NCBI GenBank assembly: GCA_016779225.1
Contig: JADHNZ010000006.1
Coordinates: 1-64,000 of the forward strand
DNA from: Planctomycetota bacterium
Lineage (GTDB): Bacteria > Planctomycetota > UBA1135 > GCA-002686595
DNA length: 64,000 bases
Direction of reading: 5' to 3'
The notes under the pieces are model-generated. The model searched no databases and was not told the origin of the DNA. It worked only from the letters and a program-made list of their open reading frames with translations. Below, in pieces: positions 1 through 11,299 of this stretch. The translations under genes and the position numbers were made by a program. The first letter of the stretch is position 1, and every line of letters begins with the position of its first letter.

Positions 1-58
1 AGGGGGGATAGGGGTCCGCCTCGGGGGAAGGCCGGCGGGGGAGCCTTGGGCAGTCTGA

Positions 59-811
59 CTAGAGGGAGAGGCCTCCGTCCACGATCAGGGTCTGCCCGGT
101 GATGTACCCGCCGGCGGGGCCGGCCAGGAAGGTGACGAGGGCGGAGATCTCCTCCGCGGTGCCGATGCGACCGAGGGGGATCCCGCTCAGGAGGTCGGCG
201 CGCTGCTGCTCGTTGAGGGCCGCGGTCATGTCGGTCTCGATGAACCCAGGGGCGATGGCGTTGGCGGTCACGCCCCGACCGGCCAGCTCCTTGGCCACGG
301 ACCGCGTGAAGCCGAGGACGCCGGCCTTGGAAGCCGCATAGTTGGCCTGGCCCGCGTTGCCGATGACTCCGACCACCGAGGAGACATTGATGATCCGGCC
401 GCTGGCCTTCATCAGGGCGCGGGTCGCGGCCTGGGTGAAGTTGAAGACGCCCTTGAGGTTGACGGCGACCACTCGGTCGAAGTCGTCCTCCGCCATGCGC
501 ATCAGGATCCCGTCGCGGGTGATCCCGGCATTGTTGACGAGGATGTCGAGCCCGCCGGCCTGGGTGATCTCCTTCACAAGCGCCTGCACGGCGGCCGTGT
601 CGGAGACATCCACCCCGTGGGCCGAGGCTCCCGCGGTTAGGGCCGCACAGGCCTCCGAGGCGGGGCGCGCCGAGTCGACGCTGGTGGCCACGCAGGCCAC
701 GACCGCGCCCTGCGTGGCGAGCGCCTCGGCGATCGCGCGGCCGATGCCGCGGCTGGCGCCGGTCACGAGGGCGCGCTTTCCTTCGAGGGGCCGGGGGCTG
801 GAGGAGTCCAT
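59..811 (-). CDS. fabG: 3-oxoacyl-[ACP] reductase FabG
   Basis: Short-chain dehydrogenase that reduces 3-oxoacyl-ACP to 3-hydroxyacyl-ACP with NADPH in the cytosolic type II fatty acid synthase. The Rossmann motif TGASRGIG comes right after the start, followed by NNAG and the catalytic YAASK; the end GQTLIVDGGL is typical of FabG. I chose the internal ATG at 811 (250 aa, beginning MDSSS) because FabG proteins start a few residues before the LEGKRALVTG strand. An upstream ATG at 883 would add 24 Pro/Ser/Ala-rich residues and would leave only 24 nt after fabD. It is the last gene of the cluster inside the window; acpP often follows and would lie off the left edge. Confidence 0.95.
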   Translation of the reverse strand: MDSSSPRPLEGKRALVTGASRGIGRAIAEALATQGAVVACVATSVDSARPASEACAALTAGASAHGVDVSDTAAVQALVKEITQAGGLDILVNNAGITRDGILMRMAEDDFDRVVAVNLKGVFNFTQAATRALMKASGRIINVSSVVGVIGNAGQANYAASKAGVLGFTRSVAKELAGRGVTANAIAPGFIETDMTAALNEQQRADLLSGIPLGRIGTAEEISALVTFLAGPAGGYITGQTLIVDGGLSL

Positions 812-907
812 CGGGGGAGCTGGGAGTGGGTCCGAAGGGGACGGTGGGGTGTCGGGTGCCGAGGCCTCCGCTCCGGCGCGCATCTTAGGCCCGGAGCGAG
901 GCGCAGG

Positions 908-1828
908 TCATGCCGAAAGATCCGCGGGGGTGGCGGCCGAGCGAACGACGGCCTCGGGGTCGATCTTGCGCATGAGGCCGGCCAGGACCTTGCCGGGCCC
1001 GGGCTCCAGGAACGTCTTGATCCCCCGCTCCCCCGCGGCGCGCATGGAGCGCTCCCAGAGCACGGGGGCCGTGAGCTGGCGGGCGAGCAGGTCGCGGATC
1101 TCGTCGGGGCCCCCCACCGGGGCCGCCGTGACATTGCTGAGCACGGGGACCGAGGGGGTGCGGACCTCGACGCTGGCCAGGGCCTGAGCCAGCCGCTCGG
1201 CGGCCGGCCGCATGACCTCGCTGTGGAAGGCCCCCGCAACGGAGAGCCTCACGGCACGCCGGATCCCGTGGTCCTTGGCGGCCGCCTCGACAGCGTCCAG
1301 GGCCGCGAGCTCCCCGGACACGATGATCTGGCTGGGGCTGTTCAGGTTGGCCACCTGGCAGATCCCGTGAGCCGCGCCGAGCTGAGCCAGGGCCGTGGCC
1401 GACTCCTCGGTGGCCCCCATGAGGCTGACCATGCTGCTCGGGCAGGCCTCGCTGGCGTCCTGCATGGCCTCCCCGCGCAGGCGCACGAGGCGCAGGGCAT
1501 CGCCGAGCTCCAGCGCCCCAGCGAACCACAGCGCCGTGTACTCCCCCAGGGAGAGACCCGCGGCCAGCGGGGCGTCCGAGCGCACCAGCCCGTGGTCCGC
1601 CTCGAGGACGGCCACCACCGCTGCGCTGACGGCGAGGATCGCCGGCTGGGCCACATCGGTGCGGTCCACGGAGGGCTCCGGGCCCCACATGGCGTCGGTC
1701 AGCGAGAATCCCAGAGCCTCGTTCGCCTGGTCGAGGGTGCGGCGCGCGGCGGGATGGGCCTCGGCCCAGTCCTGCCCCATGCCTGCGTACTGGGCCCCTT
1801 GGCCCGGGAAGAGGAGTGCTTCACTCAT
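908..1828 (-). CDS. fabD: Malonyl-CoA:ACP transacylase FabD
   Basis: Transfers malonyl from CoA to acyl carrier protein, supplying the extender unit for fatty acid synthesis. It opens with LLFPGQGAQYAGMG, the classic acyltransferase N-terminus. The nucleophile serine is in GLSLGEY near residue 92 (GHSxGE in most relatives, so His is replaced by Leu), and AGAFHS carries the catalytic histidine near residue 200. The length of 306 aa is normal for the family. It lies 34 nt after fabH on the same strand and upstream of fabG, within the rpmF-plsX-fabH-fabD-fabG order. Confidence 0.96.
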   Translation of the reverse strand: MSEALLFPGQGAQYAGMGQDWAEAHPAARRTLDQANEALGFSLTDAMWGPEPSVDRTDVAQPAILAVSAAVVAVLEADHGLVRSDAPLAAGLSLGEYTALWFAGALELGDALRLVRLRGEAMQDASEACPSSMVSLMGATEESATALAQLGAAHGICQVANLNSPSQIIVSGELAALDAVEAAAKDHGIRRAVRLSVAGAFHSEVMRPAAERLAQALASVEVRTPSVPVLSNVTAAPVGGPDEIRDLLARQLTAPVLWERSMRAAGERGIKTFLEPGPGKVLAGLMRKIDPEAVVRSAATPADLSA

Positions 1829-1862
1829 GGTCGAGCGTTCTTGGCGCTGGCGGCGTGCGGGC

Positions 1863-2852
1863 CTACCAGCGGATCAGGGTTGCGCCCCAGTTGAGGCCGG
1901 CGCCAAAGGCCACGAGGACGACGTACTTGCCGGGAATGAGCAGGCCGCGCTCGTTCGCCTCGTGCAGCGCGATGGGCACGGAGCCGGCAGAGGTGTTGCC
2001 GTAGCGGTCGATGTTGACCACGACCTTCTCCTCGTCCACATCCAGGCGCTCGAGGGCCCCCTCGATGATGCGCTGGTTGACCTGGTGAGGAACGATGCAA
2101 CACACCTCGTCCGGATCCAGGCCGTCCATGGCCCAGCGAATCATCTCCGCCATCTTGTTGACGGCGAAGCGGTAGACCTCGCGACCCTTGAGCTGAATGA
2201 AATGCTTCGAGGGGTCGTAGCTGGGCATGTTGTGGAAGTGCGCGCTTCCGCCCATCGGGAGGATGATGAGGTCGTGTCCCGAGCCGTCGGACCCGAGGTG
2301 GGTCTTCAGGATCTCACCCCGGCCGCAGTCCTCGTGGCGCCTCAGGACCGCTGCGCCCGCGCCGTCCCCGAAGATGATGGCGGAGCCGCGGTCCGTCTTG
2401 TCGACGATCCGAGAGAGAGCCTCGGTGCCGATGGCCAGAACATTGCGGGCGGTGCCCGAGGCAATGAACGCCTGCGCCGTGTGGAGCGCGGTCAGGAAGC
2501 CCGTGCAGGCGGCGTTGACATCGAACGCCGCGGCGTTCTTGGCGCCGAGGTTCTCCTGGACCTGGCAGGCCACGCTGGGGAAGACGCAGTCGCCGCTCAC
2601 GGTGCCGAGGACGATCATGTCGAGGTCCTCGGGGCCCAGGCCGGAGGCCTCCAGGGCCTGGCGGGCCGCATCCGTGGCGAGGTCCGAGCAGTTTCGGTCA
2701 TCCTCGATCCAGCGGCGCTCGCGGATCCCCGTGCGCTGGGTGATCCACTCGTCGTTGGTGTCCATGACCTTCGCGAGGTCATCGTTCGTCACGCGCCGCG
2801 AGGGCACGCAGAGGCCAGTGCCGGCGATCCCGACGGGGTGGAGCTGCGTCAT
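1863..2852 (-). CDS. fabH: 3-oxoacyl-[ACP] synthase III FabH
   Basis: Initiating condensing enzyme that joins acetyl-CoA to malonyl-ACP. The Cys-His-Asn triad is visible: Cys in NAACTGF near residue 115, His in PHQVN near 255 and Asn in NTSAGS near 285. The N-terminal GTGLCVPSRRVTNDDL and the C-terminal AFGAGLNWGATLIRW fit the family, and 329 aa is the usual length. It sits between plsX (about 100 nt upstream on the minus strand) and fabD and is probably cotranscribed with both. Confidence 0.97.
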   Translation of the reverse strand: MTQLHPVGIAGTGLCVPSRRVTNDDLAKVMDTNDEWITQRTGIRERRWIEDDRNCSDLATDAARQALEASGLGPEDLDMIVLGTVSGDCVFPSVACQVQENLGAKNAAAFDVNAACTGFLTALHTAQAFIASGTARNVLAIGTEALSRIVDKTDRGSAIIFGDGAGAAVLRRHEDCGRGEILKTHLGSDGSGHDLIILPMGGSAHFHNMPSYDPSKHFIQLKGREVYRFAVNKMAEMIRWAMDGLDPDEVCCIVPHQVNQRIIEGALERLDVDEEKVVVNIDRYGNTSAGSVPIALHEANERGLLIPGKYVVLVAFGAGLNWGATLIRW

Positions 2853-2955
2853 GGCGGAGGGGGGGCTCCCGGGAGTCTAGCGAGGTGCACCGCGCGAATC
2901 CCAGCATCCTGGGGGGGGCCGGCGGTGCGACGGCTCGAGCGGCGTGGAGACGGGC

Positions 2956-3954
2956 TCAGGCTCCGCCGGCCGCGAGTGCCGCAACCACCCGCTCATTGAC
3001 CCCGCCATCGAGGGTCTGGGCCGCCACGCGGACCGCGTTCGATACGGCCGTCGCGTCCGAGCGACCGTGGCCGATGATGACGACTCCGTTGACCCCGAGG
3101 AGGAGCGCTCCGCCATAGGCCGAGTAGCTCATGCTCTGGACGAGGCCGCCGATGGCCTCCGGGGCCACGGGCGTTCCATGCTCCGCCGCGGCGCCCATCA
3201 CTCGCGGGATCAAGAACTCAGAGAAGCCCTCGACCAGCTTGAGGACCACATTTCCGGTGAAGCCGTCCGTGACGAGGACATCGGTCTTGCCCTGGAAGAG
3301 CTCGCTGGGCTCCACATTCCCGATGAAGGAGATGGGAGCCTCGGCCAGCAGGGCGCGCGCCTCCTTGGTCAGGGCGGTCCCCTTCTCGTCCTCCTCGCCG
3401 ATGTTGAGCAGTCCCACGCGAGGCTCGGGCATGCCCAGGACCGCGGCCTGGAACGCGCTGGCCATGACGGCGTACTCCACCAGGTCCGTCGCTCGCGGGG
3501 CGGTGTTCGCTCCCATGTCGACCACGGTGATTGGGCTGGGGGTGAACCCGATCGTGACCGCGATGCCCGGCCTGCGCACCCCTGGCAGCGTGCGCAGGAT
3601 CATCGTAGCGGCGCCCACCATGGCGCCCGTGTTCCCCATGGAGACCACGGCACCGGCCGCACCGGCCTTCACTGCTCCCATGGCCACAGGGATGGAGGCG
3701 TTGGGCTTGGCGCGCAGAGCAACCGCCGGCTTTTCCCCCATCCCGATCGTCTCAGGGGCGTCGAGGAAGCCCACCTCAGGTGAGCCGCCGAGCGCGCTCC
3801 ACTGCTCCCGGATCAACTCCTCGGGGCCCACCAGCAGGAGGCGCTCCGGCGTGACGGGCTCGAACGAATCGAGGGCCATGAGGGCACCCTCGAGGACCGC
3901 GCGCGGGGCGTGGTCCCCGCCCATCACGTCGAGGGCGATGCGCGCGGTGGTCAA
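2956..3954 (-). CDS. plsX: Phosphate acyltransferase PlsX
   Basis: Makes acyl-phosphate from acyl-ACP for the PlsY route of phosphatidic acid synthesis, linking fatty acid to phospholipid production at the membrane. The N-terminus IALDVMGGDHAPRAVLEGAL is diagnostic, and later motifs (GNTGAM, DMGANT, GLLNIGEEDEKGT, VTDGFTGNV) are all present in order. At 332 aa it is full length. It begins 12 nt after the rpmF stop, the common rpmF-plsX pairing, and precedes fabH. Confidence 0.97.
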   Translation of the reverse strand: MTTARIALDVMGGDHAPRAVLEGALMALDSFEPVTPERLLLVGPEELIREQWSALGGSPEVGFLDAPETIGMGEKPAVALRAKPNASIPVAMGAVKAGAAGAVVSMGNTGAMVGAATMILRTLPGVRRPGIAVTIGFTPSPITVVDMGANTAPRATDLVEYAVMASAFQAAVLGMPEPRVGLLNIGEEDEKGTALTKEARALLAEAPISFIGNVEPSELFQGKTDVLVTDGFTGNVVLKLVEGFSEFLIPRVMGAAAEHGTPVAPEAIGGLVQSMSYSAYGGALLLGVNGVVIIGHGRSDATAVSNAVRVAAQTLDGGVNERVVAALAAGGA

Positions 3955-3966
3955 GGGGCCGCCCGA

Positions 3967-4173
3967 TCAGAAGTCTTCGCGCTCGAAGACCTGGAACCCT
4001 TCCTGACCGCCCTTCTTGAAGCCGTAGTGGGTCGACTCCTTCTCGTTGATGCGGTGCGGACGGGTCAGCGCGCCCGAACGGGGATCACGCTGAAGGGCCT
4101 CCGGGGTCGTCCCGAGGTGGGAGCGGCGGATGCCCTTGCGGGCCTTGGAGGTGCGGCGCTTGGGGTGCGGCAT
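3967..4173 (-). CDS. rpmF: 50S ribosomal protein L32
   Basis: Small basic protein of the large ribosomal subunit, 68 aa. The start at 4173 gives MPHPKRRTSKARKGIRRSH, the hallmark L32 N-terminus; a longer in-frame ATG upstream would add 44 residues with no family resemblance. There are no cysteines, so this is the zinc-free form. It is the first gene of the lipid cluster, a placement seen in many bacteria. No clear Shine-Dalgarno sequence precedes it. Confidence 0.96.
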   Translation of the reverse strand: MPHPKRRTSKARKGIRRSHLGTTPEALQRDPRSGALTRPHRINEKESTHYGFKKGGQEGFQVFEREDF

Positions 4174-4327
4174 GGCGTCGAGGGGTCTCGTGGGGCTCCT
4201 GGAGAGATCCTCTCCCCAGGAGCAGCGCAGCAGCGTAGCGACCGCTGGGGGGGGCGTCAATGCGCCTCCGAGGGGGCCAGGGCCGCCTCGCGGGGCGGCG
4301 CACAAGGAGGCGGCGAAGCCCCGGCCC

Positions 4328-6997
<2,670 letters not shown>

Positions 6998-7410
6998 GGC
7001 GGGCGGCCGGAACAGGACCGGCGGGGCGACAGGATAGGCCCGCCCACGGGCCCAGGCACGCGCGGAGCCCCATGCTCTCGAAGACGGGCAGGCCCCCCCT
7101 CTGCGGGCGTTCGCCACCGCCGCACCGCTCGACCGGTCAGGGGCCGCCCCCTCAGGGCGCCGCGATGATGACCCTTCAGGTTCGGGGCCGGCCTCGCGGA
7201 GCCTCCCAGAAGGACCCCGATACCGCGGGGTCGCAGGCCTTCCAGCTCGCCCGTCGGAGGACCAGAACCCGGGCCCTCAGGAGAGTCGCCCCGGCTGGCG
7301 CGCGGCGACGCTCGAACCGCCGCCTCCTGACTGCGTGCAGCATTCAGGGGTGCCCCGGAGCCGGCGGTGCCGCTTGAAGGCGACCCCACGGGCTCCTGGG
7401 TCTCTGGGCT
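6998..7410. other. Intergenic stretch between recA and alaS, no gene seen
   Basis: About 410 nt separate the alaS start from the recA stop. Open frames exist on both strands, but they are Pro/Arg/Gly-rich shadows without family features. RecX, often found here in other bacteria, was not recognised. No convincing promoter was found for alaS. Confidence 0.5.
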
Positions 7411-7431
7411 CCTGAGGCACTGGGCCTCAGG
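7411..7431 (-). terminator. Hairpin at the recA stop codon
   Basis: Perfect 8-bp inverted repeat CCTGAGGC / GCCTCAGG with a 5-nt loop, overlapping the recA stop codon (7427-7429). On the recA transcript it would fold at the very end of the message. There is no U-tract after it, so it may be a weak terminator or 3'-end stabiliser. Confidence 0.4.
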
Positions 7432-8548
7432 CCTCGGCTTCTTCCGGCTCCTCGGCCTCTTGCGCGTCCTGCGGCGCTCCGTCGGGCTTGGGGGCCCACT
7501 TCTCGAAGATCGCGGCCTCGATGACTCCGGCCAGGTCCGGGTTGTCTGCGAGGAACGCGCGGGTCTTCTCCAGGCCTTGCCCCAGGCGGATCTCTCCGTC
7601 CGAGGGGTGCTTCATGCTGAACCAGGTTCCGCTCTTGAGGACGATGCCGGCCTTCATCCCCAGGTCCACGAGCTCACCCTCTTTGCTGATGCCGTGGTTG
7701 TAGATGATGTCGAACTCCACCTTGCGGAAGGGAGGCGCCATCTTGTTCTTGACCACCGTGACCTTGGTGCGGTTGCCCACGACCTCATCGCCGGCCTTGA
7801 GCTGACCAATGCGCCGAATGTCCAGGCGCACAGAGCTGTAGAACTTGAGGGCGCGCCCCCCGGTGGTCGTCTCTGGGCTGCCGAACATCACCCCGATCTT
7901 CTCGCGGATCTGGTTGATGAAGATCACGAGGCAGTTCGACTTGGAAATGGCGCCGGTCAGCTTGCGCAGGCCCTGGCTCATGAGGCGCGCGTGGAGACCC
8001 ACAAAGCTGTCTCCCATCTCGCCCTCGATCTCCGCTCGCGGGACCAGGGCAGCCACGGAGTCGACGACCACCACATCCACTGCGTTGGAGCGCACGAGGG
8101 CCTCGACGATCTCGAGGGCCTGCTCTCCGGTGTCGGGCTGGCTGACCAGGAGGTCATCGAGCTTCACCCCGAGGCGGCGGGCGTAGGTCGGATCCAGGGC
8201 GTGCTCCGCGTCCACGAAGGCGCAGATCCCACCGGCCTTCTGGGCGCTCGCGATGGCGTGCAGCGTCAGCGTGGTCTTGCCGGAGCTCTCCGGCCCGTAG
8301 ATCTCGACCACGCGTCCGCGGGGCAGCCCCTTACCTCCAAGGGCCAGGTCCAGGGTCACGGAACCGGTCGAGACCCCTTGGACACCCTGGAGCAGGGAGG
8401 ACTGGTCCCCGAGGCGCATGATGGAGCCCACGCCGTAGGCCTTCTCGATGTCCCCGAGGGCTGCGGCGAGGGCCTTGTCCTTGCCCGCCGCGGGGGCGCT
8501 GCTGGTGCTGGCGGACTTGTCCGTGGTCTTGCTCTTCTTGATGCTCAT
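7427..8548 (-). CDS. recA: Recombinase RecA
   Basis: DNA strand-exchange ATPase and co-protease of the SOS response. After a Lys/Ser-rich 25-residue N-terminus the core shows Walker A GPESSGKT (residues 85-92), a Walker B region [10 protein letters not shown] and the L2 region with [14 protein letters not shown]. The sequence ends with an acidic tail (EEPEEAEA), as in many RecA proteins. At 373 aa it is slightly long because of both tails. It is preceded by a leader of about 330 nt and a strong promoter overlapped by an inverted repeat (see 8873-8914), so it is probably regulated. Confidence 0.98.
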   Translation of the reverse strand: MSIKKSKTTDKSASTSSAPAAGKDKALAAALGDIEKAYGVGSIMRLGDQSSLLQGVQGVSTGSVTLDLALGGKGLPRGRVVEIYGPESSGKTTLTLHAIASAQKAGGICAFVDAEHALDPTYARRLGVKLDDLLVSQPDTGEQALEIVEALVRSNAVDVVVVDSVAALVPRAEIEGEMGDSFVGLHARLMSQGLRKLTGAISKSNCLVIFINQIREKIGVMFGSPETTTGGRALKFYSSVRLDIRRIGQLKAGDEVVGNRTKVTVVKNKMAPPFRKVEFDIIYNHGISKEGELVDLGMKAGIVLKSGTWFSMKHPSDGEIRLGQGLEKTRAFLADNPDLAGVIEAAIFEKWAPKPDGAPQDAQEAEEPEEAEA

Positions 8549-8872
8549 GTCGGTGCTCAGGGGGCCTTGGGCCCGGAAGGTGTTCGTGGAGTGGGCGTGC
8601 GGTGCCTGAGGCGCGTCGGGGTGATCCAGCCCGGAGAGGGTGGAGGATGCGTTTTGGATCGCCGGGCTTCCAGTGAGGGCAGGGGTTCGCAGAAGGGCCC
8701 GTTCGGGTGAGCCCGCGTGGGCCCCCGGTGGCAGGACTCAGTGGGAGGGATGGCTGGATGGAGCAACCCGCAGGCTGAGGGCCCTTGATGGGGCTCACGG
8801 CTGCTGTCAGTGCAGAGGACGCGTTCTTGTGGGCTTGGTGGCGGGTGATCCACCAGAATCGTGGTCGCCTTT
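8549..8872 (-). other. Long untranslated leader of recA
   Basis: If transcription starts near 8880, as the promoter at 8887-8914 implies, the recA message has a leader of about 330 nt. I see no credible small gene, known riboswitch core or second strong promoter in it. Open frames crossing it have no recognisable features. A secondary promoter nearer recA cannot be excluded. Confidence 0.4.
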
Positions 8873-8914
8873 TGTTAGGTGCCCGGATCCTAACAGAACC
8901 CAACCCCCGTTCAA
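8873..8914 (-). promoter_or_regulatory. recA promoter with overlapping inverted-repeat operator
   Basis: On the minus strand TTGAAC (8914-8909) and TAGGAT (8892-8887) form a good sigma70-type promoter with a 16-nt spacer. A perfect 7-bp inverted repeat, TGTTAGG-N9-CCTAACA (8873-8895), covers the -10 element and the expected start site near 8880. A dyad placed there upstream of recA suggests repression, with LexA the obvious candidate protein. The half-site matches no LexA box that I can name with confidence. Confidence 0.6.
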
Positions 8915-8984
8915 GTCCCCCGACACGATTCTCCGCACCCCTCTTTCCCGGCTCGGCGGAAACAAAGGCCCCGCCCGGTGTCCC

Positions 8985-9884
8985 TCAGACCGTCACGATC
9001 GAGAGCAGCTCGTCGTATCGGGCGTCCACATCAGTCCGGGTGCGTCCCCCCAGATCCTCGACGCTGAAGCCCTGCACGCAGAAGCTCGCCGTGACCGTGC
9101 CGTGGACCATGGCCCGCCGCAGGGTCGCGGGGTTCACCTCGCCCGCCTCGGCGATGGAGCCCATGAAGCCCCCTGCGAAGCAGTCGCCGGCCCCGGTGGG
9201 ATCCACGACCCCGTCCACGGGGTAGGCCGGAAGGGCGAAGTGGACATCGTCCCCCATGATGAAGGCGCCGTGCTCGCCCTTCTTGAGGATGACATAGCGC
9301 GGCCCCATGCCCATGACCGCCTGGGCGGCGCGGATGAGGTTGCTCTCTCCGGTCAGCATGCGGGCCTCCTCATCGTTCAGGATCAGGCCGTCCACGCGCC
9401 GGAGGAGCCCCTTGAGGTCGTCCAGGGCGATGTCGATCCACAGGTTCATGGTGTCCGCCACCACGAAGCTGGGCCCTTGAAGCTGATCCAGGGCCTTCGC
9501 CTGCACCGCAGGTGCCGCGTTCGCAAGGAACACGAAGGGGCGCGCCTGGACCTCCTCGGGCACCTTCGGATCGAAGTGCTCGAAGACATTCAGCTCGGTG
9601 AAGGTCGTGTGGCGGGTGTTCCAGTCGGGCTCATAGCGCCCGCCCCAGCGGAAGGTCTTGCCCTCGGCCACCTCGACGCCGGTGCAGTCCACGCCCTTGC
9701 CCTCGAGCATGGCGCGGTCCTCGGCTCGGAAGTCGGTCCCCACCACCCCCACCAGGGCGGGCTTGGTGTAGAGCGAGGAGGCCACGGAGAAGTACATGGC
9801 GGAGCCCCCGAGGGCGTCCTCCCGGCTTCCGGCGACGGTCTCGACGGTGTCGTAGGCGAGGGTTCCGATGACGAGGAGGTTCAT
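8985..9884 (-). CDS. PfkB-family carbohydrate kinase
   Basis: Cytosolic sugar or nucleoside kinase of the ribokinase/PfkB fold, 299 aa from the ATG at 9884 (MNLLVIGTLAYDTVET). The family signature DPTGAGDCFAGGF with the catalytic Asp is near the C-terminus, and the N-terminal LGGSAMYFSVASSL region matches the substrate-binding glycines of PfkB proteins. The same frame stays open far upstream, but that part overlaps the flippase gene and is a shadow. Substrate cannot be deduced; adenosine, ribose and fructose-phosphate kinases all share this fold. Confidence 0.88.
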   Translation of the reverse strand: MNLLVIGTLAYDTVETVAGSREDALGGSAMYFSVASSLYTKPALVGVVGTDFRAEDRAMLEGKGVDCTGVEVAEGKTFRWGGRYEPDWNTRHTTFTELNVFEHFDPKVPEEVQARPFVFLANAAPAVQAKALDQLQGPSFVVADTMNLWIDIALDDLKGLLRRVDGLILNDEEARMLTGESNLIRAAQAVMGMGPRYVILKKGEHGAFIMGDDVHFALPAYPVDGVVDPTGAGDCFAGGFMGSIAEAGEVNPATLRRAMVHGTVTASFCVQGFSVEDLGGRTRTDVDARYDELLSIVTV

Positions 9885-10003
9885 GGCGGGGATCTGGTGC
9901 GGGGTCTTGGTCCTGTTCGCGGCTGCTCCGGGCGAGCGCACGGGCGAAGCATTGGACGGGGCCCGTCCCTGAGGGTCAACCGTGGCGTCGGGCGCGCCAG
10001 GGC

Positions 10004-11266
10004 TCAGGCTTGGGGTCCGGAGGGATCCTCGCTCGCCGCCGCGTCCCGAAAGGCCCTGTGGAGCTCGCGTCCCCCCGGCAGGAGGGCGCCGGCTCCTCCC
10101 AGGAGCCCGAGCGCCACGAGCACCAGGCGCCAGGCAAGGCTCGAGGCCACGCCGATGGCCCAGGATCCTCCGGCCAGCTCGAAGAGGGAGCCGAACAGCA
10201 GCTCCCCCACCCCGAGTCCGGCAGGGGCCAGCGGGATGGCGCTCAGCGTGTTGGCCACGGTCGAGACCACCAGCACCTGGACGAAGCCCAGCTGCGAGCC
10301 GAGGCCCCGGGCGACCCACCAGATCGAGAGCGCGCAGGCGAGATGGTTCAGGACGGAGAGGGCGAGGGCGACGAGCACCGTCGGCACGGCACGAGCCAGG
10401 CCGCCCCCCGTGGCCTCCAGGCGAGCGAGGCGCTGGCCCATCGGGAGGCGCGAGAGGACGCCCGTCCCGAGCACGCGGCCAAGGGGGCCGAAGGCGTAGA
10501 GGAACCATGCGAAGGAGATCCCCCCCGCAGCCCCGAGCACGGGAAGCCGCAGCGTCTCGAACGCCTCTCCTCCGAGGAGCACCGCGACGGCCGCCACGAG
10601 CGTCATGGCCCAGAGGCCGAAGACCCGGTCGGCGGCCACGCTGGCCAGCGCGGCCTCCTGGCGAGCCGGGTTGCCGCGCACGGCGATCCAGGCCCGTGCC
10701 ACATCGCCCCCCGAGAGCCCCGGCAGAGCCACATTGAAGAACAGGCTCGTCCAGGTGATGCGGAACGCGGTGCCCCAGCGAGTCTCGCAGCCCGCTGCCG
10801 CCAGGAGCCGCCACCAGCGGGTCGCGATCAGGAGGGTGGCTGCGGCCAGCGTCAGCAGGCTTGCAGGGAACGCCCACGGGCTCGAGCTGCGCAGGAGGCT
10901 CTGGAGCCCGGGCCGAAGCTCGATCCAGGCAGCCTCGACCCCTTGCACGCGCCCGGGACCGGCTACGGGCTGAAGAAGCTCCAAGCGGTCCCCCGGACGA
11001 AGGCCTGCCCACCCCTCCGGATGGCCTGGCGCGAGCTCGAGCTCCAGGACCTGCCCCGCGAGAGCCTCTCCTCGCCAGCGCCCCCCATCGAGGGTGATCT
11101 TCGCGCTCAGGAGGCTCTCGCCCTCGACGGGACCCGCGCGCAGCTGGTCGCGGAGCGGGACCTGCGCCAGCGCATAGGCCAGCAGCGCGGCGGCCACCAA
11201 CACCCCCAGGAGCGCGCGCGGGGAGAGGGCGCGCGGGCGTCCAGAGCTCGCGTCAGGAGGTGACAT
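10004..11266 (-). CDS. Lysylphosphatidylglycerol synthase/flippase-like membrane protein
   Basis: Integral membrane protein of 420 aa resembling the transmembrane half of MprF-type proteins (UPF0104 / TIGR00374-like family). There is an N-terminal membrane segment (about residues 17-35), an extracytoplasmic stretch, then multiple hydrophobic segments from about residue 130 to the end. The conserved ALPGLSGGDVARAW and the late PLAPAGLGVGELLF motifs are typical of the family. The catalytic lysyl-transferase domain is absent, so a lipid or precursor flippase role is more likely than lipid aminoacylation. It lies between the PfkB kinase and a lipoprotein on the same strand. Confidence 0.8.
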   Translation of the reverse strand: MSPPDASSGRPRALSPRALLGVLVAAALLAYALAQVPLRDQLRAGPVEGESLLSAKITLDGGRWRGEALAGQVLELELAPGHPEGWAGLRPGDRLELLQPVAGPGRVQGVEAAWIELRPGLQSLLRSSSPWAFPASLLTLAAATLLIATRWWRLLAAAGCETRWGTAFRITWTSLFFNVALPGLSGGDVARAWIAVRGNPARQEAALASVAADRVFGLWAMTLVAAVAVLLGGEAFETLRLPVLGAAGGISFAWFLYAFGPLGRVLGTGVLSRLPMGQRLARLEATGGGLARAVPTVLVALALSVLNHLACALSIWWVARGLGSQLGFVQVLVVSTVANTLSAIPLAPAGLGVGELLFGSLFELAGGSWAIGVASSLAWRLVLVALGLLGGAGALLPGGRELHRAFRDAAASEDPSGPQA

Positions 11267-11299
11267 GGCGTCCGTGGCCCCTGTGAACGAGGGCGCAGG

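Noticed and set aside
10004-11266. Full MprF (lysyl-phosphatidylglycerol synthase)
   Set aside because: Only the membrane flippase-like part is present; the soluble lysyl-transferase domain is missing.
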